This document shows, in pieces, positions 1 through 5,642 of a DNA stretch of 10,033 nt (positions are counted from its first letter, which is position 1; each line of letters begins with the position of its first letter). Origin of the DNA: JAMBLL01 sp036985935. GTDB taxonomy: Bacteria; Actinomycetota; Acidimicrobiia; Spongiisociales; UBA5794. The notes below the pieces were generated by a model. That model was not told where the DNA came from. It saw only the letters and a list, made by a program, of their open reading frames with translations, and did not search any database. Where the stretch lies: the NCBI GenBank assembly GCA_036985935.1, contig BTQP01000061.1:1-10033 (forward strand), in the 5' to 3' direction. The position numbers were made by a program, and so were the translations under genes.

Positions 1-102
1 CAGCTCGGTCATGTCTCGCTGGCGACGACCAACACCTACCTGGCCCACATCGCTCCCAAGGAGGTCATCGAGACCATCGGAAAGCGAGAGTGGTCGCTGT
101 GA
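1..102 (+). CDS. Tyrosine recombinase/integrase, C-terminal fragment (gene starts left of window)
   Basis: The first 33 codons, open from base 1 to the TGA at 100-102, encode a segment beginning QLGHVSLATTNTYLAHI. This is the end of the catalytic domain of phage-type tyrosine recombinases: the LGH box gives the second active-site His (residue 4 here), and TNTYLAH carries the nucleophilic Tyr (residue 13 here) that forms the 3'-phosphotyrosyl intermediate. The last residues, KEVIETIGKREWSL, form a short C-terminal tail. The gene is truncated only by the window edge and its last codons look intact. It probably catalysed insertion of the surrounding island. Whether the full protein is complete cannot be seen. 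Confidence 0.82.
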   Translation, partial: QLGHVSLATTNTYLAHIAPKEVIETIGKREWSL

Positions 103-118
103 CAAGACCGTTGCGCTA

Positions 119-147
119 TTGATAAACACGGCGTTGAGCGATAAGAT
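119..147 (+). promoter_or_regulatory. Promoter of mntA-hepT, leaderless
   Basis: TTGATA at 119-124 (5/6 to the -35 consensus) and TAAGAT at 142-147 (4/6 to the -10) are separated by exactly 17 bp. The -10 ends 7 bp before the ATG at 155, so the transcript should start at or next to the start codon. No Shine-Dalgarno sequence is present. GATAA occurs twice (121-125 and 140-144), the second overlapping the -10, so autoregulation by the XRE domain of the first gene product is possible. The operator itself is inferred. Confidence 0.6.
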
Positions 148-154
148 AACACTC

Positions 155-706
155 ATGCAGAGTGCGGCAACGAACGAGGTTGGTGGGACGCTGCGTCGTC
201 TCAGAGAGGGGCAAGGCTTGTCGTTGAGAGCACTCGAGGGCAGGTGCGGTGTTGCCGCGGCCCGTTTGTCGCGAATCGAAAACGGCCACGTAGATCCCCG
301 GGTGTCGACGGTACTGACCATCCTGGACGGCCTCGATGCCACCCTGGACGACCTGCCGCCCCTCGCTTTTCAACAGCGGGGGACTGTGCATGCCGATGAG
401 CCGAACGCGACGACCTCGTCGGTGACCGACCGCGTCCTCCGCAACCGGAAACAGATCCTCGAGGTAGCTGCAGCCTACGGGGCGAGACACCCCCGGCTGT
501 TCGGGTCGGCGGCAAGGGGTTCCGCCGGCCCGGACAGCGACGTCGACCTGCTCGTCGATCTCGATCCGGGGAGAACGCTGTTCGATCTGGCGGCATTGCG
601 TGCCGAGTTGGAGCAACTCCTGGGGACCGCGGTTGACGTCGTTCCCTCCGCTGGGCTGGAGGGCGAGGCCAAGGACGAGATCCTGGCCGAGGCGCTGGCG
701 CTGTGA
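155..706 (+). CDS. mntA: MntA-type antitoxin: XRE helix-turn-helix fused to a minimal nucleotidyltransferase
   Basis: Protein of 183 residues. Residues about 9-67 form an XRE/Cro helix-turn-helix (LRRLREGQGLSLRALE, then RLSRIENGHVDP). Residues about 105-183 form a minimal nucleotidyltransferase with the signature FGSAARG (G117, S118) and SDVD (D129 and D131, the metal-binding pair). Known for the family: MntA transfers AMP from ATP to a tyrosine of its partner HepT and so disarms the RNase. The open frame extends back to base 11 across the integrase end, but the ATG at 155 is chosen because a promoter ends 7 bp before it and the XRE domain begins right after it. The stop overlaps the hepT start. 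Many MntA proteins lack a DNA-binding domain. Here the fusion probably adds autorepression, which is inferred. Confidence 0.88.
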   Translation: MQSAATNEVGGTLRRLREGQGLSLRALEGRCGVAAARLSRIENGHVDPRVSTVLTILDGLDATLDDLPPLAFQQRGTVHADEPNATTSSVTDRVLRNRKQILEVAAAYGARHPRLFGSAARGSAGPDSDVDLLVDLDPGRTLFDLAALRAELEQLLGTAVDVVPSAGLEGEAKDEILAEALAL

Positions 707-1035
707 ATTCCGCCGATCGGAGACGTCTGCTTCACGTTGTGGACTACATCGACCGGATTGACGCCTACTGCGTTGGCGGTCGGGCATCGTTCGACGACGA
801 CCCCCGGACACAGGATGCGGTGCTGTATTGCCTCACCGTCATCGGCGAAGCATTGGGGGCCCTCACGCCGGAGAGCTACCAACTGCTGGCGTCGCTCCCA
901 CCACACCTGCCCAAGGACCAGCGCAACATCCTGGTACACGAGTACTGGCGGGTCGATCCCAACATCGTCTGGGCAACGGTGACCCAGGACCTCCCGCCGT
1001 TGCGCGCCGATATCGAGCGCGCTCTCGAGACTTGA
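703..1035 (+). CDS. hepT: HepT-type HEPN ribonuclease toxin
   Basis: Protein of 110 residues, the normal size for HepT (DUF86). The HEPN active-site motif Rx4-6H is R74-NILV-H79, followed by E80 and Y81. That tyrosine sits at the position that MntA AMPylates in characterised HepT/MntA pairs. The rest is the expected helical bundle (LHVVDYIDRIDAYC near the N-terminus). The GTG start at 703 overlaps the mntA stop by four bases (GTGA), so the two genes are translationally coupled, and the antitoxin comes first. Known role: an RNase that degrades cellular RNA when not AMPylated, acting in plasmid/island stability or phage defence. No other start fits as well. Confidence 0.9.
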   Translation: MNSADRRRLLHVVDYIDRIDAYCVGGRASFDDDPRTQDAVLYCLTVIGEALGALTPESYQLLASLPPHLPKDQRNILVHEYWRVDPNIVWATVTQDLPPLRADIERALET

Positions 1036-1060
1036 GCATCGGCCTTTGACTCGTCGCTCG

Positions 1061-1080
1061 CCCGGCTGAGCACAGTCGGG
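1061..1080 (+). terminator. Possible weak terminator hairpin after hepT
   Basis: CCCGGCT (1061-1067) pairs with AGTCGGG (1074-1080) around a 6-nt loop, giving 7 bp including one G-T wobble, 25 bp after the hepT stop. No T-run follows, so termination is uncertain. Confidence 0.3.
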
Positions 1081-1093
1081 TGTAGGTCAGCGC

Positions 1094-1249
1094 CTTCCAC
1101 AGGAAGGAGTATCAGCACCACATCCACCCCAGCCGCTGTCGCCAGACGGGCCGAAATCCTCAGGGTTGGACTTCCGCGGCCGAATTCGTTCATCTCGGAT
1201 CTCGACACACACCGGCGTAGCGTGACGCTGCGAGGATCTTCCTCCGCAT
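1094..1249 (-). pseudogene. XRE-family regulator remnant, frameshifted
   Basis: Read on the minus strand, the frame from an ATG at 1249 gives RRKILAASRYAGV and then runs out of frame. A second frame continues at 1208 with SRSEMNEFGRGSPTLRISAR and a segment ending DVVLILLPVEG. Joined, they read as the HTH and C-terminal helix of an XRE regulator (AGVSRSE...G..SPTL...ARLA...GVDVVL). The break falls in a GT run (minus strand GGTGTGTGTCG, near 1205-1215). Two extra bases there would explain the shift, consistent with dinucleotide slippage. Downstream of about 1094 the resemblance stops, and that frame runs antisense into hepT. This may be the relic of an antitoxin or of the island's regulator. 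The match is short and rests on recalled family patterns. Confidence 0.42.
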
Positions 1250-1320
1250 CTCGATTCGTTCAGTGCTCAGGGTGGTGGTTTCACTGTGCTGACGTAGGCG
1301 TGGCCTCGGACCCGGCGGTG

Positions 1321-1326
1321 TACAGT
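1321..1326 (+). promoter_or_regulatory. Candidate -10 box for the caspase module
   Basis: TACAGT (4/6 to TATAAT) lies 7 bp before an ATG at 1334, the same spacing as at mntA. No convincing -35 is seen 16-18 bp upstream. It is the best promoter candidate between 1250 and the caspase start at 1486. That stretch otherwise shows only the short ORF at 1334 and no RNA gene. Confidence 0.25.
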
Positions 1327-1333
1327 CGGCTCC

Positions 1334-1399
1334 ATGGACCAGTCCGAAGACCACTGGGGAACGGTCCCCGTCGATGGACCGGCGGGCGACAGGCCGTAG
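1334..1399 (+). CDS. Possible 21-residue leader peptide, or start of a decayed small gene, before the caspase gene
   Basis: ATG at 1334 opens a 21-codon frame (MDQSEDHWGTVPVDGPAGD and two more residues) ending at TAG 1397-1399, with mostly G or C at third positions. The same frame then stays open for another 28 codons to a TGA at 1484-1486 that overlaps the caspase ATG (TGATG). This is either a leaderless short peptide, or a roughly 50-codon gene coupled to the caspase gene and broken by a nonsense codon. I recognise no family, and the second half is arginine-rich and less convincing as protein. Low confidence. Confidence 0.22.
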   Translation: MDQSEDHWGTVPVDGPAGDRP

Positions 1400-1485
1400 A
1401 GACGCAGCCACCCATGCGCTTTTCTCGGACGGAACGGTGCGACCTCGATCAGGCGGCGTGGTGATCGAATGATCGGCGGCATTTG

Positions 1486-2475
1486 ATGGCGGCCAACGAC
1501 TACGCGGTGGTTGTTGGGATCAACCGGTACCAGGGTCTCAACGATCTGAGGGGCCCTGAGAACGACGCCGCCGATTTTGACGCCTGGCTTCGGAAGCCGA
1601 CCGGTGGAGCCGTGCCTGGAGGCAACATCGCTCGCCTGCTCGGCAGCGAGTTGGGTGGCGGCAGCCTTCGGCCCCGGGTTGGGGACGTCGACGACGAATT
1701 CGAGAAGCTCCACGAAGGCCTCCAGGTCGGGAACGCCGGCCGAACCGGACGCAGGTTGTACATCTTCTTGGCGGGACATGGCTTTGATCCCGACGGCACC
1801 GACGCCGCGCTGCTCTGCGCCAGCGCCACCCGGCGGCGACTCGGCGACCACATCTCGGGCAAGCTCTACTCGCTGTGGTTCCGCAAGGCGGCGCTCTTCG
1901 ACGAGATCGCCCTGTTCATGGATTGCTGCCGGGACGACTACAGCCGTGCGCCCTTGCGGCCACCGCCATGGTTGGAAGAGCATCGTCCCGACCCGGGTGT
2001 CAGGATGTTCACCGCGCTCGCGACTCGGTGGGCGTTCCAGGCTCGCGAGCGCGTCGATCCTGACGATCCGGGGTCTCGTGTTCGGGGACTCTTCTCGAAG
2101 GCACTGCTCGGCATGCTCAATGCAGGGAAAGTCACGGGCGAGGAGCTGAAGCGGTTCACCATCAACGACCTTGCCACGCTTGTTGGCCAGGGCGAGTACC
2201 AGGAGCCCGAGATCAACGTCGATCCTGGTTTCGTGTTCAGCGAGGCTGCCGATCCGCCCCGGGGAACGCTGACGCTCGCTGCCAGCCGCGTCCGCCGCCG
2301 ACACATGTTTCGTCTCAACGGGCCAACCGGTGCGGTCGTTGGCCGCCAAGTCGTCGATTCGCGGCCGTGGACGTTCCCGGACCTGGATTTTGGGATGTTT
2401 GTGTTCACCGACGAAGACACCGGCGAGATCCGTTTCGTCGAGATCGTGAGGCCTGAGGTCGATGTCACGTTCTGA
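1486..2475 (+). CDS. Caspase-like protease (peptidase C14 family), effector of a two-gene module
   Basis: Protein of 329 residues. It opens with a typical C14 first strand (YAVVVGINRYQGL, residues 6-18) and a helix with NDAADF. The dyad is visible: YIFLAGHG gives His98 and LFMDCCRDD gives Cys147-Cys148. Compared with the metacaspase DSCHSG motif, Cys148 is the likely nucleophile. The catalytic domain runs to about residue 245. The rest (from about PPRGTLTLAAS) is a strand-rich domain. The ATG at 1486 is used; the TTG just before it would add one residue. No strong Shine-Dalgarno is seen. The last 14 bases overlap the next gene, so the two are coupled. Known: bacterial caspase-like proteases act as executioners in conflict and cell-death systems. 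No sensor domain or transmembrane segment is fused here, so its activator or substrate is probably the partner. That role is inferred. Confidence 0.9.
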   Translation: MAANDYAVVVGINRYQGLNDLRGPENDAADFDAWLRKPTGGAVPGGNIARLLGSELGGGSLRPRVGDVDDEFEKLHEGLQVGNAGRTGRRLYIFLAGHGFDPDGTDAALLCASATRRRLGDHISGKLYSLWFRKAALFDEIALFMDCCRDDYSRAPLRPPPWLEEHRPDPGVRMFTALATRWAFQARERVDPDDPGSRVRGLFSKALLGMLNAGKVTGEELKRFTINDLATLVGQGEYQEPEINVDPGFVFSEAADPPRGTLTLAASRVRRRHMFRLNGPTGAVVGRQVVDSRPWTFPDLDFGMFVFTDEDTGEIRFVEIVRPEVDVTF

Positions 2476-3952
2476 GCCACTCATTCCCCTCACGGCCTCC
2501 GCCCAGACCTCCTATTCCGGGCTGGCTGACCCGGTGGAGATCCTCCTCATCGACGGGCACCTCAAGCGAATCGAGCAAAGCGTCGGACGGCTCAAGACGA
2601 AGGTGCCCCCGGGTGTCTACAAACTGCAGTTCAAAGCCGGCTTGACCATGGAAGAGGTCCCGGTCTATGTCACGGAAGATTCGGGTCCTATCAATGTCGA
2701 CATCCCGGCCTTGTTGTTCAGTTCGCCGGCGCCTCTCGATGAAACCAAAACGACCCGGGAGTACCACCGCGAGCAAAGCGAGAACCTGAGCAGGAAAATA
2801 CACGCTCGGCTGGGGACCGGTGCGGCCATCTTCGTGTTCGTGCGAGACCTAGACGGGCGTGGCCGGGTCAGCCCGGCGGTGGGCCTGTCGCTCAGCAGTC
2901 TCGAGGGTGAGACGCTCATTAACTACGGCGAGGTTGCCGAGTTCGGTCGGGGACGTACCGAAGATGAGTCGAATCTCTGGGCCGGCTACACGGCCGAAGT
3001 GAACCCGGGTTCGTACCGGTTGGTGTGCGATACGGGCGAGGTCGGCGTCGTCGAACAACTCGTCCAGGCCACGCCCGGCATGCAGACCCACGTGTTCCTA
3101 ACCCGCCGAGCGTTCGGCGACGGGAGAAGCGGCCGCAGGGCTGATCTGCTCGACGGTTCGATCCACATGACCGAGTTGGGCATGGGGTTCGCACCCTACG
3201 GCACGAGCTTCCGAGACGCCGAACTGGCCCGAAAGGCACTCGCCAACCGTCGTCCCGAGGCAGTCCCCAAAGAATCGCTGCGCCGCATGCTTGAAGACAA
3301 GTTCGTCAATCCCATGTTGGGCCTCTACGGCGCCTACCTGCTTACCGAGAAGGAGGAACCGCCGCGCAAGCTTCTCGGGATCGTGATGAGCAACCTGCGC
3401 AAACTGCTCGGTGAAGAGCATCCCGATCTCGCTGCCCTGGAGGTGCGGATGGCCCATCTGGGTCTGAGAAAGCGTCGACCCTCGAGCATCGATACTCCGC
3501 CGATGATTCGCCTCGGGTGGGGCGCCATCGTGAAGGAGTCGGCAGACAATCATGACTTAGTTGCCGCCGATTCTCTGGCCGGCCAAGTAGCCGACCGACT
3601 CTGGGGAAGAGGACCGTGGCTGGTATGGCAGCAGCCAGATCTACCCCCCGACGATTACCAACCGCTCGAAGATGACCAGATCAGCGAGGTTCTCACGGAC
3701 ATCAGAGCGGCTGGCGCCGACATGGACGAGGAGCTGATCTCTTCGGCCCGGTTGACGCCGCTCGAGTCGGGCATCCTCAACCTGACCAAGACGATGCCCG
3801 GCGATAGGTTCAACGATCCCGACCTACGCACCTTGGCTGTTCAGAGCCTCGGTGTGCCGCCGACGGTGGCTTCCAAGGCCGTGAAGAGCCTCCACGACAA
3901 GATCTCCAAACACGACCGGTCGGCCGCCGGCGGTGTCAATCGAGGGCTTTGA
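2462..3952 (+). CDS. Caspase-module partner protein, function unknown
   Basis: Protein of 496 residues, overlapping the caspase gene by 14 bases, with GAGG elements just upstream of its ATG. I do not recognise a named family. The N-terminal half shows two strand-rich units with the PEGA-like pattern P-G-x-Y-x-L: PPGVYKLQFKAG (about residue 50) and NPGSYRLVCDTGE (about 181). A helical region follows, with FVNPMLGLYGAYL (281-293), HPDLAALEVRMAHLGL (from 320) and PPMIRLGWGAI (from 346). I loosely recall this pattern from proteins encoded beside caspase-like genes. The C-terminal 100 residues are acidic, then helical, with a VPPTVASKAVKSL segment near the end. There is no signal peptide or transmembrane segment, so it is cytosolic. 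It may be the sensor, regulator or substrate of the protease. All three are inference from gene coupling. Confidence 0.85.
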   Translation: MSRSEPLIPLTASAQTSYSGLADPVEILLIDGHLKRIEQSVGRLKTKVPPGVYKLQFKAGLTMEEVPVYVTEDSGPINVDIPALLFSSPAPLDETKTTREYHREQSENLSRKIHARLGTGAAIFVFVRDLDGRGRVSPAVGLSLSSLEGETLINYGEVAEFGRGRTEDESNLWAGYTAEVNPGSYRLVCDTGEVGVVEQLVQATPGMQTHVFLTRRAFGDGRSGRRADLLDGSIHMTELGMGFAPYGTSFRDAELARKALANRRPEAVPKESLRRMLEDKFVNPMLGLYGAYLLTEKEEPPRKLLGIVMSNLRKLLGEEHPDLAALEVRMAHLGLRKRRPSSIDTPPMIRLGWGAIVKESADNHDLVAADSLAGQVADRLWGRGPWLVWQQPDLPPDDYQPLEDDQISEVLTDIRAAGADMDEELISSARLTPLESGILNLTKTMPGDRFNDPDLRTLAVQSLGVPPTVASKAVKSLHDKISKHDRSAAGGVNRGL

Positions 3953-4002
3953 GTATTGAGATCCACTGACCACGGAGAGCCCGCTGTCCTAATCCGATCG
4001 GG

Positions 4003-4008
4003 TATCCT
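4003..4008 (+). promoter_or_regulatory. Candidate -10 box of the 39-residue ORF, leaderless
   Basis: TATCCT ends 6 bp before the ATG at 4015. No clear -35 is seen. The GAGG at 4009-4012 is too close to the ATG to act as a good ribosome binding site, which favours a leaderless start. Confidence 0.33.
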
Positions 4009-4014
4009 GAGGTC

Positions 4015-4134
4015 ATGCCCGAGCCGCAAGACGGAGTCGCACAATCGATCGAGCTCGATCCGGATGATCGCCGCTGGCTCAGCGCGCGGCTGATCGAATA
4101 TCGGGAGCTTCTCGCATACCTGCGCGACCACTGA
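4015..4134 (+). CDS. Small acidic protein (39 aa), possible antitoxin of a lost toxin
   Basis: Encodes 39 residues including IELDPDDRRWLSARLIEY and ending LLAYLRDH, a short charged peptide with one amphipathic helix. The codons are GC-rich at position 3 and the ORF lies 62 bp after the caspase module. Its stop overlaps the beginning of the next frame (CTGA), as in coupled toxin-antitoxin pairs. The wording D-P-D-D-R-x-W-L...EYR-x-LL-x-YL-x-D-H resembles small actinobacterial ORFs I recall just upstream of Fic/Doc-like toxin genes, but I cannot confirm this. It is too short for many gene finders. An antitoxin role is inferred from arrangement only. Confidence 0.55.
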   Translation: MPEPQDGVAQSIELDPDDRRWLSARLIEYRELLAYLRDH

Positions 4135-4502
4135 ACCGGCCCTCGCTACAGCTCGCGATCGAGATCAACCGCGCGGCACGCGAGACAGACGAATGGTTCG
4201 ATGATCCCGACGATCTGGATAGGGTCGAGTTGGCGTTGGCGGCGATTGACGGCATGGACGAGCCTGCGATTACGGGTGGCGACCTCGATACGATCGCTGC
4301 TGCCGCTGCTGCTGTGTCTGCTGCGGGTGCCGAGGTCGTAGCACAGGCTGATGCTGCCACGACGACAACTATTGCTGCGGTCCAGACTGACATCGCAGAA
4401 GACGGTGGGACGACCCCCGTGGTACCAGTGGCGATAGCACTTGCGTTGGGGTTCCTGACGTTGGCTGGTGTTACGGTTCGTGCCCGCAGGATGGAACGCT
4501 AG
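4131..4502 (+). CDS. Chimeric gene: toxin-like N-terminus joined to a surface-protein membrane anchor
   Basis: The frame is open from a TGA at 4065 to TAG 4500-4502 but has no ATG or GTG before 4254. CTG at 4131 overlaps the upstream stop where an ATG would be expected, giving 123 residues. TTG 4230 or ATG 4254 are alternatives. Residues 2-45 (LQLAIEINRAARETDEWF, then DDPDDLDRVELALAAIDGMD) resemble what I recall of the N-terminus of actinobacterial Fic/Doc-like toxins, but the HPFxxGNKR core is absent. From about 4263 the composition changes: Ala/Thr-rich, mostly GCT and GCA alanine codons, then a C-terminal hydrophobic helix (VVPVAIALALGFLTLAGVTV) and a basic tail, like a surface-protein sorting anchor but without LPxTG. 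I read it as a toxin gene truncated by fusion to the tail of a surface-protein gene. It may not be expressed. Confidence 0.45.
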   Translation: MNRPSLQLAIEINRAARETDEWFDDPDDLDRVELALAAIDGMDEPAITGGDLDTIAAAAAAVSAAGAEVVAQADAATTTTIAAVQTDIAEDGGTTPVVPVAIALALGFLTLAGVTVRARRMER

Positions 4503-4535
4503 GACGAGCCAACCTTCGTTACGGATTGGTTCGAT

Positions 4536-4579
4536 GCATCAACCCGCTCGTATTCATTGAATTCAGAGCGGGTTGATGC
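4536..4579. repeat. Perfect 14-bp inverted repeat before the sortase-fold gene
   Basis: GCATCAACCCGCTC (4536-4549) is repeated exactly inverted at 4566-4579 (GAGCGGGTTGATGC) with a 16-nt spacer. It lies 34 bp after the preceding stop and 20 bp before the GTG at 4599, with AGGGGG (4589-4593 region) following as ribosome binding site. No T-tract follows on either side. It could be a weak bidirectional terminator, an attenuator-like hairpin in the 5' leader, or an operator. The repeat itself is certain; the function is not. Confidence 0.75.
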
Positions 4580-4598
4580 GCTATTGCAGGGGGTCAGG

Positions 4599-5384
4599 GT
4601 GCGTCGGGTCCTTGCCATTTCGACAGTCGTAGTTGTCCTGACGGCGTCTTGTAGCGGCGCCGCTTCGCCCGATCCAGTGCGGTTGTCGGTTGTCGATCAG
4701 GTGTCGGCGACTACTACGTCATCAATCGCATCGTCTCGGCCTCCACAGACCTCCAGTTCCGTCGAGCCCTCGGAGTCAAGTCGTCTGACTGAGGAAGTAC
4801 CGCCCGTCGATATGGCTGATCCCGAGCGACTGATCAGTCTGGATATGGGTGTGGATGCTGCGATTTCGACCGAGTCACAGACACAGGGGCTGATCGATCC
4901 GATTCCAGGCCAGGTGATCTGGGTGCCAGTTGGCGATAGGGACGCTGGACCGGGCGAGGAAGGGCTCGTGTTAATGGCAGCTCACCTCAACAAAGGCGAG
5001 CCTTTTTATAACCTGATCGACGATTCGGCCAAGGATCGCAAGAACGGTGCAGATGACCACGGACTATCCGTCGGAGCCGACATGAACTTCACGCTCGCTG
5101 ATGGAACCGTGTGTCGCTACACCGTGATCGAGCCGCTGGGTACCAGCATTCAAGGGGTAGAGACCGTGCCGGGTCAACCCGCTATCTACTTCCCGAAACA
5201 GGTCGCGGTGATGAACCCGATCCTTGCCCAACTGATAGCCGACGTTGGTCAGCGACCGATCGTGATGATGTGGGTCTCATACGCAGGCCCCGACAATGAT
5301 CAATGGAAACCCGACGGAAGACACCGCGCCAATAACGCAGTTGTCTTCTCAGAACTTGACCTCTGCCAGGCCCCACTTCGATAA
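4599..5384 (+). CDS. Sortase-fold lipoprotein with Ser in place of catalytic Cys
   Basis: Start GTG 4599 is chosen because an AGGGGG Shine-Dalgarno lies 5 bp upstream and a signal peptide follows at once (RRVLAISTVVVVLTASC). Cys18 in LTASC fits a slightly relaxed lipobox, so this is probably a lipoprotein of 261 residues. A Ser/Thr/Pro-rich linker runs to about residue 70. The domain from about 90 on reads like class E/F sortases: DPIPGQVIWVPVGD, LVLMAAHLNKGEPFYNL with His129, DGTVCRYTVIE, then VMMWVSYAGP and RHRANNAVV. His129 aligns with the sortase His, R241 or R243 with the Arg, and S227 with the catalytic Cys of the usual TCGG. The only other cysteines, in GTVC and near the C-terminus, may form a disulfide. 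It is a pseudo-sortase or a Ser-based variant. The upstream gene ends in an anchor-like tail that could be its former substrate. Confidence 0.75.
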   Translation: MRRVLAISTVVVVLTASCSGAASPDPVRLSVVDQVSATTTSSIASSRPPQTSSSVEPSESSRLTEEVPPVDMADPERLISLDMGVDAAISTESQTQGLIDPIPGQVIWVPVGDRDAGPGEEGLVLMAAHLNKGEPFYNLIDDSAKDRKNGADDHGLSVGADMNFTLADGTVCRYTVIEPLGTSIQGVETVPGQPAIYFPKQVAVMNPILAQLIADVGQRPIVMMWVSYAGPDNDQWKPDGRHRANNAVVFSELDLCQAPLR

Positions 5385-5386
5385 CC

Positions 5387-5408
5387 TCCGGCGCCTATCC
5401 GGCGCCTA
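5387..5408 (+). repeat. Tandem 11-bp duplication forming a GGCGCC hairpin after the sortase-fold gene
   Basis: TCCGGCGCCTA occurs twice back to back, two bases after the TAA. The two GGCGCC cores (5390-5395 and 5401-5406) can pair around TATCC, giving a 6-bp GC stem. It may act as a weak terminator, but no T-run follows. Confidence 0.5.
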
Positions 5409-5446
5409 TCGTCCCGGAAACTAGGAACTACACAGCCGAACGCGTT

Positions 5447-5523
5447 GGGACGCAACGGGACGAAAACCCAATGGACACAAGGGTTTCTGCGATTGCGGGG
5501 GATAGGGCGGGATCACTCGGGAT
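5447..5523. repeat. Phased GGGA repeats next to the attachment site (arm-type recombinase or excisionase sites?)
   Basis: GGGACG occurs at 5447 and 5457, and GGGAT at 5499, 5509 and 5519: two clusters, each with exactly 10-bp spacing, so all copies in a cluster face the same side of the helix. They lie 14-90 bp to the left of the tmRNA/tRNA 3'-end sequence at 5537. Arrays of short direct repeats beside a core site are typical arm-type sites for tyrosine recombinases and their directionality factors. The span from 5385 to 5642 contains no convincing gene; apparent small frames over it are translations of this site. Confidence 0.5.
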
Positions 5524-5536
5524 GGGGTTTCGTGGA

Positions 5537-5581
<45 letters not shown>

Positions 5582-5603
5582 CTTGTCCGATTCTTACGAG
5601 TCA

Positions 5604-5636
5604 ATCTTGACGTTTCAAGATACATCATGATATTGT
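5604..5636 (+). promoter_or_regulatory. Promoter and operator of the RHH-Doc operon, leaderless
   Basis: TTGACG (5607-5612) and TATTGT (5631-5636) are spaced 18 bp, and the -10 ends 6 bp before ATG 5643, so the transcript is probably leaderless. A perfect 7-bp inverted repeat, ATCTTGA-CGTT-TCAAGAT (5604-5621), covers the -35, and the palindrome ATCATGAT (5624-5631) touches the -10. Both are good candidates for autorepression by the RHH antitoxin. Confidence 0.6.
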
Positions 5637-5642
5637 GCACCT

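Noticed and set aside
11..154. Upstream extension of the mntA frame over the integrase end
   Set aside because: The first 48 codons lie antiphase over the integrase 3' end and across the promoter, and show no family match. ATG 155 follows a promoter and precedes the XRE domain.
4230..4330. Alanine codon run (GCT/GCC) as a microsatellite or CRISPR-like repeat
   Set aside because: The units are irregular and in frame, consistent with an Ala-rich stalk. No spaced repeats of CRISPR type occur anywhere in the window.
4886..4895. GGGGCTGAT, resembling the 5' end of tmRNA, as start of a full ssrA gene ending at 5581
   Set aside because: It lies inside the well-supported sortase-fold coding region, the distance of nearly 700 nt is too long for tmRNA, and no tag-peptide or pseudoknot pattern was seen.
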